Shown here in pieces: positions 8,413 through 16,452 of a stretch of DNA of 64,000 bases; within the stretch, counting starts at the first letter, position 1, and each line of letters opens with the position of its first letter. The position numbers and the translations under genes were made by a program. The notes beneath the pieces are model-generated. The model saw nothing but the letters and a program-made list of their open reading frames with translations, had not been told where the DNA came from and searched no databases. This DNA is from Panacagrimonas sp965216845 (GTDB lineage: Bacteria; Pseudomonadota; Gammaproteobacteria; Nevskiales; Nevskiaceae), in assembly GCA_965216845.1 (NCBI GenBank), contig OZ244200.1:1364001-1428000 (forward strand), written 5' to 3'.

Positions 8413-9002
8413 CCGTCGGCGACAAAATTCTTGGCGATGCGCGGCGTAATGGTTCGGTAAAACGCCTGGATTTTTTCCAGATCAGCGGCGTAGTCGCCGC
8501 TGGGGTGAATCACCGGGCCGATGCCGACCAGCTTGCGTCGATAATCGAAAAACGCGCAGGCGATGGGCACCTCCGCGCCCAGCGCAATCTGGTAGAAGCC
8601 GCGTTTCCAAATGGGTGCCGGCCCGCGCGTGCCCTCGGGCGAAATGCCGATCAGAAAATGCTCGCGCTGCCCGCATTGGCGCACGGCTTCGGCGACGAAT
8701 CCGCCGGGCGCGCTGCGATCAATCGCAATGGCGCCGAACCAGCGCAGGATGGCGCCAAACGGCGGCTTGAACGCGCTGTGTTTGACCAGCATGCCAAAAT
8801 CCACTTGCGCCGCCAGCGTGGTGCTGATGGCGAAGATACCGTCCCAGTTGGAGGTGTGTGGTCCACCGATAATGACCATCTTGGCGGTGTTGGGCAATCC
8901 GTTCAGATCGAACCGCCATCCAAAAAACCTGAGCAGGTGCCGGGCGAAAAAGGCCAGCAGAGGACGCGGTCTGAGCGGAATTCGGTCGCCGAGTGTCGGC
9001 AT
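8409..9002 (-). CDS. 1-acyl-sn-glycerol-3-phosphate acyltransferase-like protein
   Basis: Predicted acyltransferase of the PlsC/LPLAT superfamily, 197 residues. It has the HX4D-like motif HTSNWDG at about residue 48 and the second motif PEGTRG near residue 122, both diagnostic. Only the N-terminus is strongly hydrophobic. The ATG at 9002 was chosen because the longer frame would run into the upstream transglutaminase gene, whose stop is at 9013. It is the last gene of the moxR-DUF58-tgpA operon. Whether it acylates lysophospholipid or another acceptor cannot be told. Confidence 0.85.
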   Translation of the reverse strand: MPTLGDRIPLRPRPLLAFFARHLLRFFGWRFDLNGLPNTAKMVIIGGPHTSNWDGIFAISTTLAAQVDFGMLVKHSAFKPPFGAILRWFGAIAIDRSAPGGFVAEAVRQCGQREHFLIGISPEGTRGPAPIWKRGFYQIALGAEVPIACAFFDYRRKLVGIGPVIHPSGDYAADLEKIQAFYRTITPRIAKNFVADG

Positions 9003-9012
9003 GATTTCTTGG

Positions 9013-10992
9013 TTATCGGGCGGAGCGGGCCCCCAGTTGGCGAATGGCGCCAGCAAGCTGTTGCTCAAGCTTGGCATCCGGGTGCTGTAGATAGCGTAGC
9101 CGCAGATAGGCATCCAGCGCGACCTGCATGGTGATGGCCAGATCCGGACGCGCATCGCAAACGCGTTCGGCGAAGTCGCGCGGGCCTTCCTCCGGATGCT
9201 GGATCATGCCCAGACGACGCAGCCGTTTGCCCAGCTTTTTCCATAACACCAAGGCCGGATCACGCAGCGGCGGCGGCGCGCTGCGTCGCAGGCTGACAAT
9301 GCCCACCAGGGCCAGCACCGCGGTGACGCCAACGGTGAGCGCCAGCACCATGTTGCGGATTTCATCGAGCCCGAAGCGACGCAGAAACTGACGCTGAAGC
9401 TCCGGGCCGTATCCGAGAAACCATCCATTCCATTGCGCATTGATCCAGTCCCAGCGCGCTTCCCATTGCAGGCGCCAGTTGCCGCGTTGGGCCAGAAAGT
9501 CGGGCAAGCCCTCCGCCGCACTCAGCGCGTTGTCAATGCCCCGCTCGATGCGCTCGGGCGAGACTGCGGCGGTGGGGTCAACGCGTACCCAGCCGCGCCC
9601 CTTGAGCCAGACTTCGGTCCAGGCGTGGGCATCGGCCTGACGCACCACCAGATAGTCACCCAACCGGTTGCGCTGGCCACCCTGATAACCGGTGACGATG
9701 CGCGCCGGAATCCCGGCCGCCCGCATCAGCACGGCAAAGGCGCTGGCGTAGTGTTCGCAGAATCCGGAACGGGTTTCGAACAAGAACTCATCCACCGAAT
9801 GGCGCCCCAGGCCGGGCGGCCGCAGGGTGTAGTAAAACGCCTGCTCACGAAACATCCGCAACACTGCGGCGACCAGATCCGGATCGCGCGGATGTTGTTG
9901 TCGCAGACGCTCGGCCAGCGCCCGCGTGCGCGGATTGAAACCACGTGGCAGACGCCGTGCGCTACGAGATTCAAACGCGGTGAGTTGCCGATTGAGCTGA
10001 TATTGGGTGTAGGAGATGGCGCGATAGCGCAGGCGTTCTCGAATCGGCTTGGGTGATACCAATTGAAAATCGGCGCTGAGCCGGCGCTCCTGGTCCACTG
10101 AAAGCGGCGAGGGCAGATCCAGGGCCAGCAACCAGTGACGGCGCATGGGTTCCAGCGTGAGTTCATAGCTCACCGCGCCGCCAACTTTGCTGATTCGCTT
10201 GGGGTCAGCCTCCTGCGTGCTTTGAACGCCGGGTTTCCAGCTGCGTCCGTCGAACACCCAGAAGATCGGTCCGCGCCAGTAGAGCTGTTGCGGCGGTGGA
10301 ATCTGGCCATCGAACTCGACGCGAAACGCCACCGCGTCGGACTGGATCAGGTTGCTGATTTCGCCGGGCGTCATCGAGTCCGAGAGGCCGGTCTGCGCCG
10401 CGCCCGAGTCCGACGGCAGCCCCCAAAGCGGTCCCGGGACGCGCGGAAACAGGACGAACAGCAAGGCCGCCACCGGAGCGGCGTGCAATAACATGCGTCC
10501 GGCGTTGCCGAGCAGGCCACGAATCGGCAAGGCGCGACCCGGGTGGTGCACGTCAATCAGGACCGTGGTGATGGCCAGCATGCAGACCAGCAGGTAGGCG
10601 GCGGTCCAGATTTCCTGGGAGAACAGAAAATGGGTGACGAGCAGGAAATACATCAAGAACACCACCACCATCACATCGCGTCGCGCGCGCATTTCCAGCA
10701 GTTTCAGGCTCAGCATGATGACCAGCAGCGCCACGCCGGGCTGCTGGCCGTTGATGCGGCCGTAGCTGAGGAAAATGCCGACGCCGGCGCCGATGGTGAG
10801 CGCCGCCTTGAGCAGCCCCGGCGGAAACGGCCATTGTCGCAGGGCGATGGCGACACGGCACAACACAATCGCAACCACACTGGCCGATGCCCAAAGCGGT
10901 AGCCGGGTCAGATGCGGGGCAATCACCAGACTCATCACCGCCAACAAGCGAAACAGGGTGGTGCGCGGCAGATAATCGACGACGCTGCTCAC
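9013..10992 (-). CDS. TgpA-like membrane transglutaminase (DUF3488 and DUF4129 domains)
   Basis: Inner-membrane protein of 659 residues. About six to seven helices (DUF3488) fill the first 200 residues, then a periplasmic transglutaminase-like domain. The Cys-His-Asp triad is visible: RSGFCEHYASAF (Cys near 413), ADAHAWTEVW and WVRVDPTA. One more helix is followed by a cytosolic DUF4129-type tail. The homologue in Pseudomonas aeruginosa is essential; its substrate is not settled. The GTG start overlaps the preceding DUF58 stop (GTGA), so the genes are coupled. Confidence 0.9.
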   Translation of the reverse strand: MSSVVDYLPRTTLFRLLAVMSLVIAPHLTRLPLWASASVVAIVLCRVAIALRQWPFPPGLLKAALTIGAGVGIFLSYGRINGQQPGVALLVIMLSLKLLEMRARRDVMVVVFLMYFLLVTHFLFSQEIWTAAYLLVCMLAITTVLIDVHHPGRALPIRGLLGNAGRMLLHAAPVAALLFVLFPRVPGPLWGLPSDSGAAQTGLSDSMTPGEISNLIQSDAVAFRVEFDGQIPPPQQLYWRGPIFWVFDGRSWKPGVQSTQEADPKRISKVGGAVSYELTLEPMRRHWLLALDLPSPLSVDQERRLSADFQLVSPKPIRERLRYRAISYTQYQLNRQLTAFESRSARRLPRGFNPRTRALAERLRQQHPRDPDLVAAVLRMFREQAFYYTLRPPGLGRHSVDEFLFETRSGFCEHYASAFAVLMRAAGIPARIVTGYQGGQRNRLGDYLVVRQADAHAWTEVWLKGRGWVRVDPTAAVSPERIERGIDNALSAAEGLPDFLAQRGNWRLQWEARWDWINAQWNGWFLGYGPELQRQFLRRFGLDEIRNMVLALTVGVTAVLALVGIVSLRRSAPPPLRDPALVLWKKLGKRLRRLGMIQHPEEGPRDFAERVCDARPDLAITMQVALDAYLRLRYLQHPDAKLEQQLAGAIRQLGARSAR

Positions 10993-12032
10993 AGCCCGTA
11001 GAGTGCCAGCGCACGCAGACAGGCGTCGCGATGGGGGGCGCCGCGTGCGGGTGCCAGCGTCTCATCCGGCAATCGCAGGCCGTAGTGCTGGCCGCTCGTA
11101 TCGGCCTCGGCTTCCAACACCCAACGCGTGAGTTGGGACAGTCGCGCCTCCGGCTGTAGATGGGGCAGTGTGTTCCAATCCAGCCAAAGCTGCATGCCCG
11201 TGGTTTCGTTGAACTGTTTGACCATCAGGGTTTGCGACTTTGGCCAGCTTTTCCAGTGAATCAGGCGCGTGGAATCACCGCGTTGATAGCCACGCAAACC
11301 GGCGAACTCATCTTGACCACCGATCTTCCCGCTGCGTTCGCCGCCCTGGTGATGATGCTCGGGTGGCGTCAGCCGCGCCGGCCCCGGGGCCGGATACACC
11401 AGCGCGGCCTGGTCGAGCTCGAACAGTGACCAGGCGTGAAACAAGCCCAACGGAAATTCGGTGGATATGCTGACCACCGAAGATTTCAGCCAGCCGCGTT
11501 GATCGGCCAGCAAGGGCAGCAACATGGCGGTCTGAGCCTTGGCCGGCACATCGTCATGTGTCGGCTCGGTATCGGTGCCGGCCCAATGCAGTGCCACGCT
11601 GTAGCGCGGACGCGCTGATGGGTTGCTGAGCAGAACCTCGAAGTGGGCGGTTTCGTTCCTGAATACCGGCGCCACCGCGCCCGCCCGCAACTGCAGATGC
11701 GCCAGATTGGCGTGCGTGTGATGCATGCAGACCAGCGCCAGCGCGGCGAGGAAAAAACACAGCACGAACGCCATGCTGTTGGAGTAATTCATCGCCCCCA
11801 GCAGCATGACGATGCACATCAGCGCAAAGCCGTAACCAAAGCGGGTGGGAACGATATAGATTTTCTGCCGGCCGATGGAGATGGGCCCGGGTTGGCGCTT
11901 GACGCGGCGCAGCACCCATTCGTCGATACGGTGTTGCGACCAGGCCAGCGGATGGCGCCAGGGGTTGGGGCGCGACTGCTGAAGGTCGCGATGTCGGCGG
12001 CTCAGGTCCAGACCGGCCGAGACGCTACGCAC
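10989..12032 (-). CDS. DUF58 domain-containing protein
   Basis: A 347-residue membrane-anchored protein with two adjacent helices (YGFALMCIVMLLG and AFVLCFFLAALALV, roughly residues 65-105) and a C-terminal DUF58 domain. The DUF58 signature is EFAGLRGYQRGDSTRLIHWKSWPKS near residue 240, shortened: RGYQRGDSTRLIHWK. Such proteins are nearly always encoded with a MoxR ATPase and often with a transglutaminase, as here, and are thought to be MoxR clients or adaptors. The start is GTG at 12032, ten nt after the moxR stop. Confidence 0.9.
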   Translation of the reverse strand: MRSVSAGLDLSRRHRDLQQSRPNPWRHPLAWSQHRIDEWVLRRVKRQPGPISIGRQKIYIVPTRFGYGFALMCIVMLLGAMNYSNSMAFVLCFFLAALALVCMHHTHANLAHLQLRAGAVAPVFRNETAHFEVLLSNPSARPRYSVALHWAGTDTEPTHDDVPAKAQTAMLLPLLADQRGWLKSSVVSISTEFPLGLFHAWSLFELDQAALVYPAPGPARLTPPEHHHQGGERSGKIGGQDEFAGLRGYQRGDSTRLIHWKSWPKSQTLMVKQFNETTGMQLWLDWNTLPHLQPEARLSQLTRWVLEAEADTSGQHYGLRLPDETLAPARGAPHRDACLRALALYGL

Positions 12033-12042
12033 GATCAGCGTC

Positions 12043-12954
12043 TCAGGGAATGGCGACCGAGGCCAGAATTTCCTCGGCCGTCGGCGCGCCGGCGTCGTGC
12101 CCGGTGGCGGCGTGCAAACGATGATTGACCACCGCGGGGAAAACCGCTTGCACGTCTTCGGGAATCACGCCGCTGCGTCCATCAATCAGCGCATGGGCCT
12201 GCGCGGCGCGGCGCAAGGCCAGTCCCGCACGCGGTGACAGTCCCTGCGAAAGGCCGGGGTGTTCGCGGGTGGCGCGCACCAGCGCCATCAAATAGCTGAT
12301 CAGCGCCGGTGCGGTACGCAAACCGCGAACCTGGCGCTGCAACTCCAATAGCTGTGCGGGTTGCATCGCCGCATCCACATTGGCCAGCAGGTCGCGCCGA
12401 TCCTGCTCCATCATCAAGGCGCGTTCGGCCGCTGCGGGCGGATAACCCAGCGACAGGCGCATGAGAAAGCGGTCCAGCTGTGATTCGGGCAAGGCAAAGG
12501 TGCCGATCTGATGTGCCGGATTCTGCGTGGCCACCACGAAAAAGGGATCCGGCAGGGGGCGTGTCTGGCCGTCGGCGGAGACCTGGCGTTCTTCCATCGC
12601 CTCCAGCAGTGCGGATTGGGTTTTGGGGCTGGCGCGATTGACTTCATCGGCCAGCATCAATTGGGTAAAGATCGGGCCGGGATGAAAGCCGAAGGTGCCC
12701 TGGTTCTGCTCGAAAATCGACACGCCCAGAATATCCGCCGGCAACAGGTCGCTGGTGAACTGGACGCGGGCGAAGTCCAGTCCCAGCACGCGACCGATGG
12801 CCAGCGCCAGAGTTGTCTTGCCAACGCCGGGGATGTCTTCGATCAGCAGGTGGCCGCGCGCCAGCAGACAGCTCAGCGCCAGGCGGATTTGTTCTGGCTT
12901 GCCCAGAACGATCTGGTTGAGGGCGCTGAGCGCCGCGTTGAGCGTCGCGCTCAT
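12043..12954 (-). CDS. MoxR-family AAA+ ATPase
   Basis: Chaperone-like AAA+ ATPase of 303 residues. Walker A is GVGKTT near residue 45, Walker B is LMLADEVNRA near 109, sensor 1 is VVATQNP, and the arginine-finger region includes ESQLDRFLMR. The C-terminal lid (AAA_lid_2) is present. MoxR proteins with DUF58 partners are linked to assembly or stress protection of membrane or periplasmic complexes. It is first in a four-gene minus-strand operon and divergent from the patatin gene across about 250 nt. Confidence 0.93.
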   Translation of the reverse strand: MSATLNAALSALNQIVLGKPEQIRLALSCLLARGHLLIEDIPGVGKTTLALAIGRVLGLDFARVQFTSDLLPADILGVSIFEQNQGTFGFHPGPIFTQLMLADEVNRASPKTQSALLEAMEERQVSADGQTRPLPDPFFVVATQNPAHQIGTFALPESQLDRFLMRLSLGYPPAAAERALMMEQDRRDLLANVDAAMQPAQLLELQRQVRGLRTAPALISYLMALVRATREHPGLSQGLSPRAGLALRRAAQAHALIDGRSGVIPEDVQAVFPAVVNHRLHAATGHDAGAPTAEEILASVAIP

Positions 12955-13205
12955 GTGGCCTGGATTTCCGTCTATGCGTGTTCAGCCAGTTTAACCAAGC
13001 GATCCGGGCGCGGGTCGTGACCCTGTGGCCGTTCGGGCGCCCGTGGCTGACGCTGGTCGGGTTTGTCGCAAGCATCAGCTCGCCGGACACCGCGCACCAA
13101 GAACGCATGTCCTCGGAAGGATCGTCGCGCCGCCGGCTTGCCGACGCAGCGCCGCATCGGTCAGCATAGGGGTTGACCAGACAAGATACCTTCGGGGAGG
13201 CCACG

Positions 13206-14690
13206 TTGGACCGGATTGCAAGACAAGCGTCGCAGGCCATGCGTCACGCCAATGACTACCACACCTGGCGTGACGCGGCCTTGATGCTGGAGCGGCGTCT
13301 GGGCCTGGATGACTGGAAGCAGGTCGAAACCTCGGCGCACTACGACTGGCGTCTGATTCGCTCGCGCGTGCGGCAGATTCGCCAGTTTCGACAAGACGGT
13401 GCGGCGGCCAAGCTGCTGCATCACCTGCGTCAGGGCTTGCACTGGAATCTGGGCAATATCGGCAACGCCGCGATCTACGAAGCGCCATTGGTCGGCACCA
13501 AGGCGCTGATTCACGAGTACGTGGACGAGGTCTGCGCGGCGCTGCAGGACTTGGCGGACTGTGACGAAGATCAGCTTGGCCACAGTCAGAAACTGAAATT
13601 CTTCAGGGAAGTCGGGCTCGCCTATGGCCGCTCGGCACTGATGCTTTCCGGCGGTGCCACCTTGGGCCTGTTTCACGTGGGCGTGGTCAAGGCCCTGTAT
13701 CGTGAAGATGTTCTGCCGCAGGTGCTGTCGGGTTCCAGCGCCGGCTCGGTGGTGGCCTCAACCGTCGGCACCCGTTCACCCGACAATCTGGAGTCGCTGC
13801 TGGACCCGGAAAACGCCTATTACAAATTCTGGCGCATTCTGTCGATGCGCCAGATGTTGCGGCGCCGCTCCATCATGGATCAGAGTCAATTGCGGCGGGC
13901 GATCAGCAAGAACGTGCCGGACCTGACCTTCGAACAGGCTTACCGCATGTCCGGTCGCATCATCAACATCACGGTGTCGGCCGCCGGACAGAATCAGCCG
14001 CCGCGCTTGCTCAATCATCTCACCTTCCCGTATCTGTATCTGCGCGAGGCGGTGTTGGCCAGTTGCGCCGTGCCGGTGGTCTTTCCGCCGGTGATGCTGA
14101 TGTCGGAAAACGAGCAGCGGGAGCGCGTTCCGTACATGCCGCTGCTGCGCTGGAGCGATGGCTCGCTGCAATCGGATCTGCCGATGCTGAGACTGCGGCG
14201 TCTGTACAACGTCAATCATTTCGTGGTGAGCCAAACCAATCCGCATGTCCTGCCGTTTTTCGCGCGGCGCGAACCCGGCAGTCGGGGGCTGGCGCACGGT
14301 GCGCGCAACTACGCTTACGGAACCGTGCGTTCACAGGCCAGCGGTCTGATCAAATTGGCGCGCTCGGCCATGCCCGGCGGCGGCGTCGGCTCCAAGCTGG
14401 ACTTTGCCACCGGTATCCTGGACCAGGATTATCGTGGCAACGTCAACATCTATCCGGAAGTGAGTCTGTGGCGTTATTCCAACGTTACCGCCAACGCCCG
14501 CATGGCGGACGTCAAACGTTTCATGCTGGAAGGCGAACGCGCCGCCTGGCCGCGGATAGAAGTGATCCGTATCCAGACCGCCATCGCCCGCAAGCTGGAA
14601 AGCTGTCGGCATGAGCTGGAAGCCAGCCTGCCGGGTCGCACCGTGTATGAGTCGCCGATCAAGAAACCCACGCTGAAAGTGGTGCGTTAG
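13206..14690 (+). CDS. DUF3336 and patatin-domain lipase (TGL-type triacylglycerol lipase-like)
   Basis: Predicted serine acyl hydrolase of 494 residues. An N-terminal DUF3336 domain (about 10-130) precedes a patatin domain with the oxyanion loop SGGATLG, the nucleophile elbow GSSAG (Ser178) and the catalytic Asp in DGS, forming a Ser-Asp dyad. This architecture is shared with yeast Tgl3/4/5 and plant SDP1 lipases and occurs in proteobacteria. I chose TTG at 13206 because GGGGAGG lies 5 nt upstream; an in-frame TTG at 13173 has no such site. No signal peptide is evident. Probable substrates are acylglycerols or phospholipids. Confidence 0.85.
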   Translation: MDRIARQASQAMRHANDYHTWRDAALMLERRLGLDDWKQVETSAHYDWRLIRSRVRQIRQFRQDGAAAKLLHHLRQGLHWNLGNIGNAAIYEAPLVGTKALIHEYVDEVCAALQDLADCDEDQLGHSQKLKFFREVGLAYGRSALMLSGGATLGLFHVGVVKALYREDVLPQVLSGSSAGSVVASTVGTRSPDNLESLLDPENAYYKFWRILSMRQMLRRRSIMDQSQLRRAISKNVPDLTFEQAYRMSGRIINITVSAAGQNQPPRLLNHLTFPYLYLREAVLASCAVPVVFPPVMLMSENEQRERVPYMPLLRWSDGSLQSDLPMLRLRRLYNVNHFVVSQTNPHVLPFFARREPGSRGLAHGARNYAYGTVRSQASGLIKLARSAMPGGGVGSKLDFATGILDQDYRGNVNIYPEVSLWRYSNVTANARMADVKRFMLEGERAAWPRIEVIRIQTAIARKLESCRHELEASLPGRTVYESPIKKPTLKVVR

Positions 14691-14856
14691 CGGCGCGGCC
14701 TTGAGTTCACGCGATAACGCATCGCCTACGACGAAGCTGCAATTCGAGTTCGGTGCGATGTCCACCTGGCCGGCTGGGGGCGCGTGCCCCGGAACACGGT
14801 GACCCTTGCGAGCCACCGTGGCGGACAGGTCGCCGGTGCGTGTCGGGTGACCCGCG

Positions 14857-16263
14857 CTATTGCTTGGCGATATTCAGGATCCGGCTCTGGGTGAACTCAT
14901 ACAGACCGTCCTCGGAGAACTCGACCCCGAGTCCGGACTGTTTGGCGCCGCCGAAGGGGTATGCCGGTCCGATATCCAGATGCTTGTTGACCCAGACCGT
15001 ACCCGAGTCGATGCGGGCGGCGACTTGCGCGGCGCGTTCGGTGTTGCTGCTCCACACCGAGCCGCCAAGCCCGTAGGGGGTGGCGTTGACCTGGGCAATG
15101 ACGTCTTCCACATCACTGAACTTGATGATGGGCAGAATCGGGCCGAACTGTTCTTCGTCCACCAGTTTGGTGCCGGCGGCGGCGTCGCGTACCAGGGTTG
15201 GGCGAATGAAGTAGCCGCCGTCGTCGCTGATCTGGCCACCGGCGACCACCTTGCCGCCTTGCTTGGCTTCTTCCACCAGCGCCTTGACTTTCTCGAACTG
15301 CATCTTGTTCTGCACCGGCCCGTGCGTGGTGCCTTCTTCCAGGCCGTTGCCAACCACCGCGGCATCGGCCAGATTGATCAGCTCCTGGAGCACGTCTTCA
15401 TAGATCTTTTCGTGCACGTACAGGCGTTTTACCGCAATGCAGACCTGCCCGCTGTTGGCGAATGCGGTGGCAAAGATCATGGGCGCGACGGTTTTGGGAT
15501 CGGCATCGTCGAGAACGATGGCGCCGTCGTTGCCGCCCAGTTCCAGGGTCACGCGCTTGACCGTGGCCGCAGCTGCGGCCATCACCTTCTTGCCGGTGGC
15601 GGTGGACCCGGTGAAGGAGACCTTGTTGACGTCCGGATGCGAGGTCAACTGTGCGCCCAGATCGTTCTGGTCGGTAATCACATTGAACACCCCGGCCGGC
15701 AGGTGTTCGGTGGCGATTTCGCCGAGCAGCAGCGTGGTCAGTGGAGTGGTGGGGGCCGGTTTTGCGACCATGGTGTTGCCGGTGATCAGCCCCTGCGCCA
15801 ATTTGCAGCTGACCATCAGGAGCGGGAAGTTCCAGGGAACAATGGATGCCACCACGCCCAAGGGCGTGAAGTGCTGTTCGACACGTTGGGTTTTGTTGTC
15901 CTCCAGCACTTTGGGCTTGAGCTCCATGCTGGCGAAGTGCTGAATGAAAGCGGCCGAGCCCAGCACTTCCTCGGTTGCCGCCGACAGCGGTTTGCCTTGC
16001 TCCTGCGTCAGCAATTTGGCGATTTCATCCGCGCGTTGCTGGATGCCGCTTGCAAGGTTGCGCAAAGCAGAGGCGCGTTCGGCCACCGTCAGCGCTGACC
16101 ACGCGGGAAAGGCTTTGCGTGCCGCGGCTACCGCAGCATCGAGCTGGTCGGCCGACGCACGCGGGCATTGCGTGAAGGCCTTTCCAGTGGCCGGGTTGAT
16201 GACATCCATGAGCGCTGCGCCCGGCTGGGCGGTGCCGCCAATCGTCAGGTGGAAGGTTTGCAT
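14857..16263 (-). CDS. Aldehyde dehydrogenase family protein, NAD(P)+-dependent
   Basis: Oxidises an aldehyde to the carboxylic acid. The 468-residue protein has the Rossmann motifs VPWNFPLLM and FTGSTATGKKV, the catalytic Glu region LELGGNDGAIV and the catalytic Cys in FANSGQVCIA (near residue 277). The length fits the compact ALDH branch that includes succinate-semialdehyde and related dehydrogenases. The exact substrate is not readable. The ATG at 16263 matches normal ALDH starts (MQTFHLTIGG); an upstream in-frame extension looks non-coding. It appears monocistronic with its own promoter upstream. Confidence 0.9.
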   Translation of the reverse strand: MQTFHLTIGGTAQPGAALMDVINPATGKAFTQCPRASADQLDAAVAAARKAFPAWSALTVAERASALRNLASGIQQRADEIAKLLTQEQGKPLSAATEEVLGSAAFIQHFASMELKPKVLEDNKTQRVEQHFTPLGVVASIVPWNFPLLMVSCKLAQGLITGNTMVAKPAPTTPLTTLLLGEIATEHLPAGVFNVITDQNDLGAQLTSHPDVNKVSFTGSTATGKKVMAAAAATVKRVTLELGGNDGAIVLDDADPKTVAPMIFATAFANSGQVCIAVKRLYVHEKIYEDVLQELINLADAAVVGNGLEEGTTHGPVQNKMQFEKVKALVEEAKQGGKVVAGGQISDDGGYFIRPTLVRDAAAGTKLVDEEQFGPILPIIKFSDVEDVIAQVNATPYGLGGSVWSSNTERAAQVAARIDSGTVWVNKHLDIGPAYPFGGAKQSGLGVEFSEDGLYEFTQSRILNIAKQ

Positions 16264-16327
16264 GACTAGGGTTCCTCGGATGAATTGGGTGGAAGCGCGC
16301 AGCCGGTGCGAGACGCTCACATGCGAC

Positions 16328-16357
16328 AGCATAATTGGTGGGTGGCTGCCTGACCAA
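16328..16357 (-). promoter_or_regulatory. Candidate sigma70 promoter for the aldehyde dehydrogenase gene
   Basis: On the minus strand TTGGTC (16352-16357) and TATGCT (16328-16333) are 18 nt apart. Each matches four of six consensus bases. Transcription would begin near 16321, about 58 nt before the start codon. This is sequence-pattern evidence only. Confidence 0.35.
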
Positions 16358-16452
16358 TTCGACCACAGGCCGTCATCGCGCGTTGCTCCCGAAACCTTGC
16401 TTGCACGCAACCGGCACATGCCTGGGGTGACGGCGATGCGGTGCCGGGTTCA

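Noticed and set aside
10543..10902. Histidine-rich plus-strand frame inside the transglutaminase gene
   Set aside because: It is antisense to the hydrophobic helices of the TgpA-like gene; the His/Gln richness is a reverse-complement effect.
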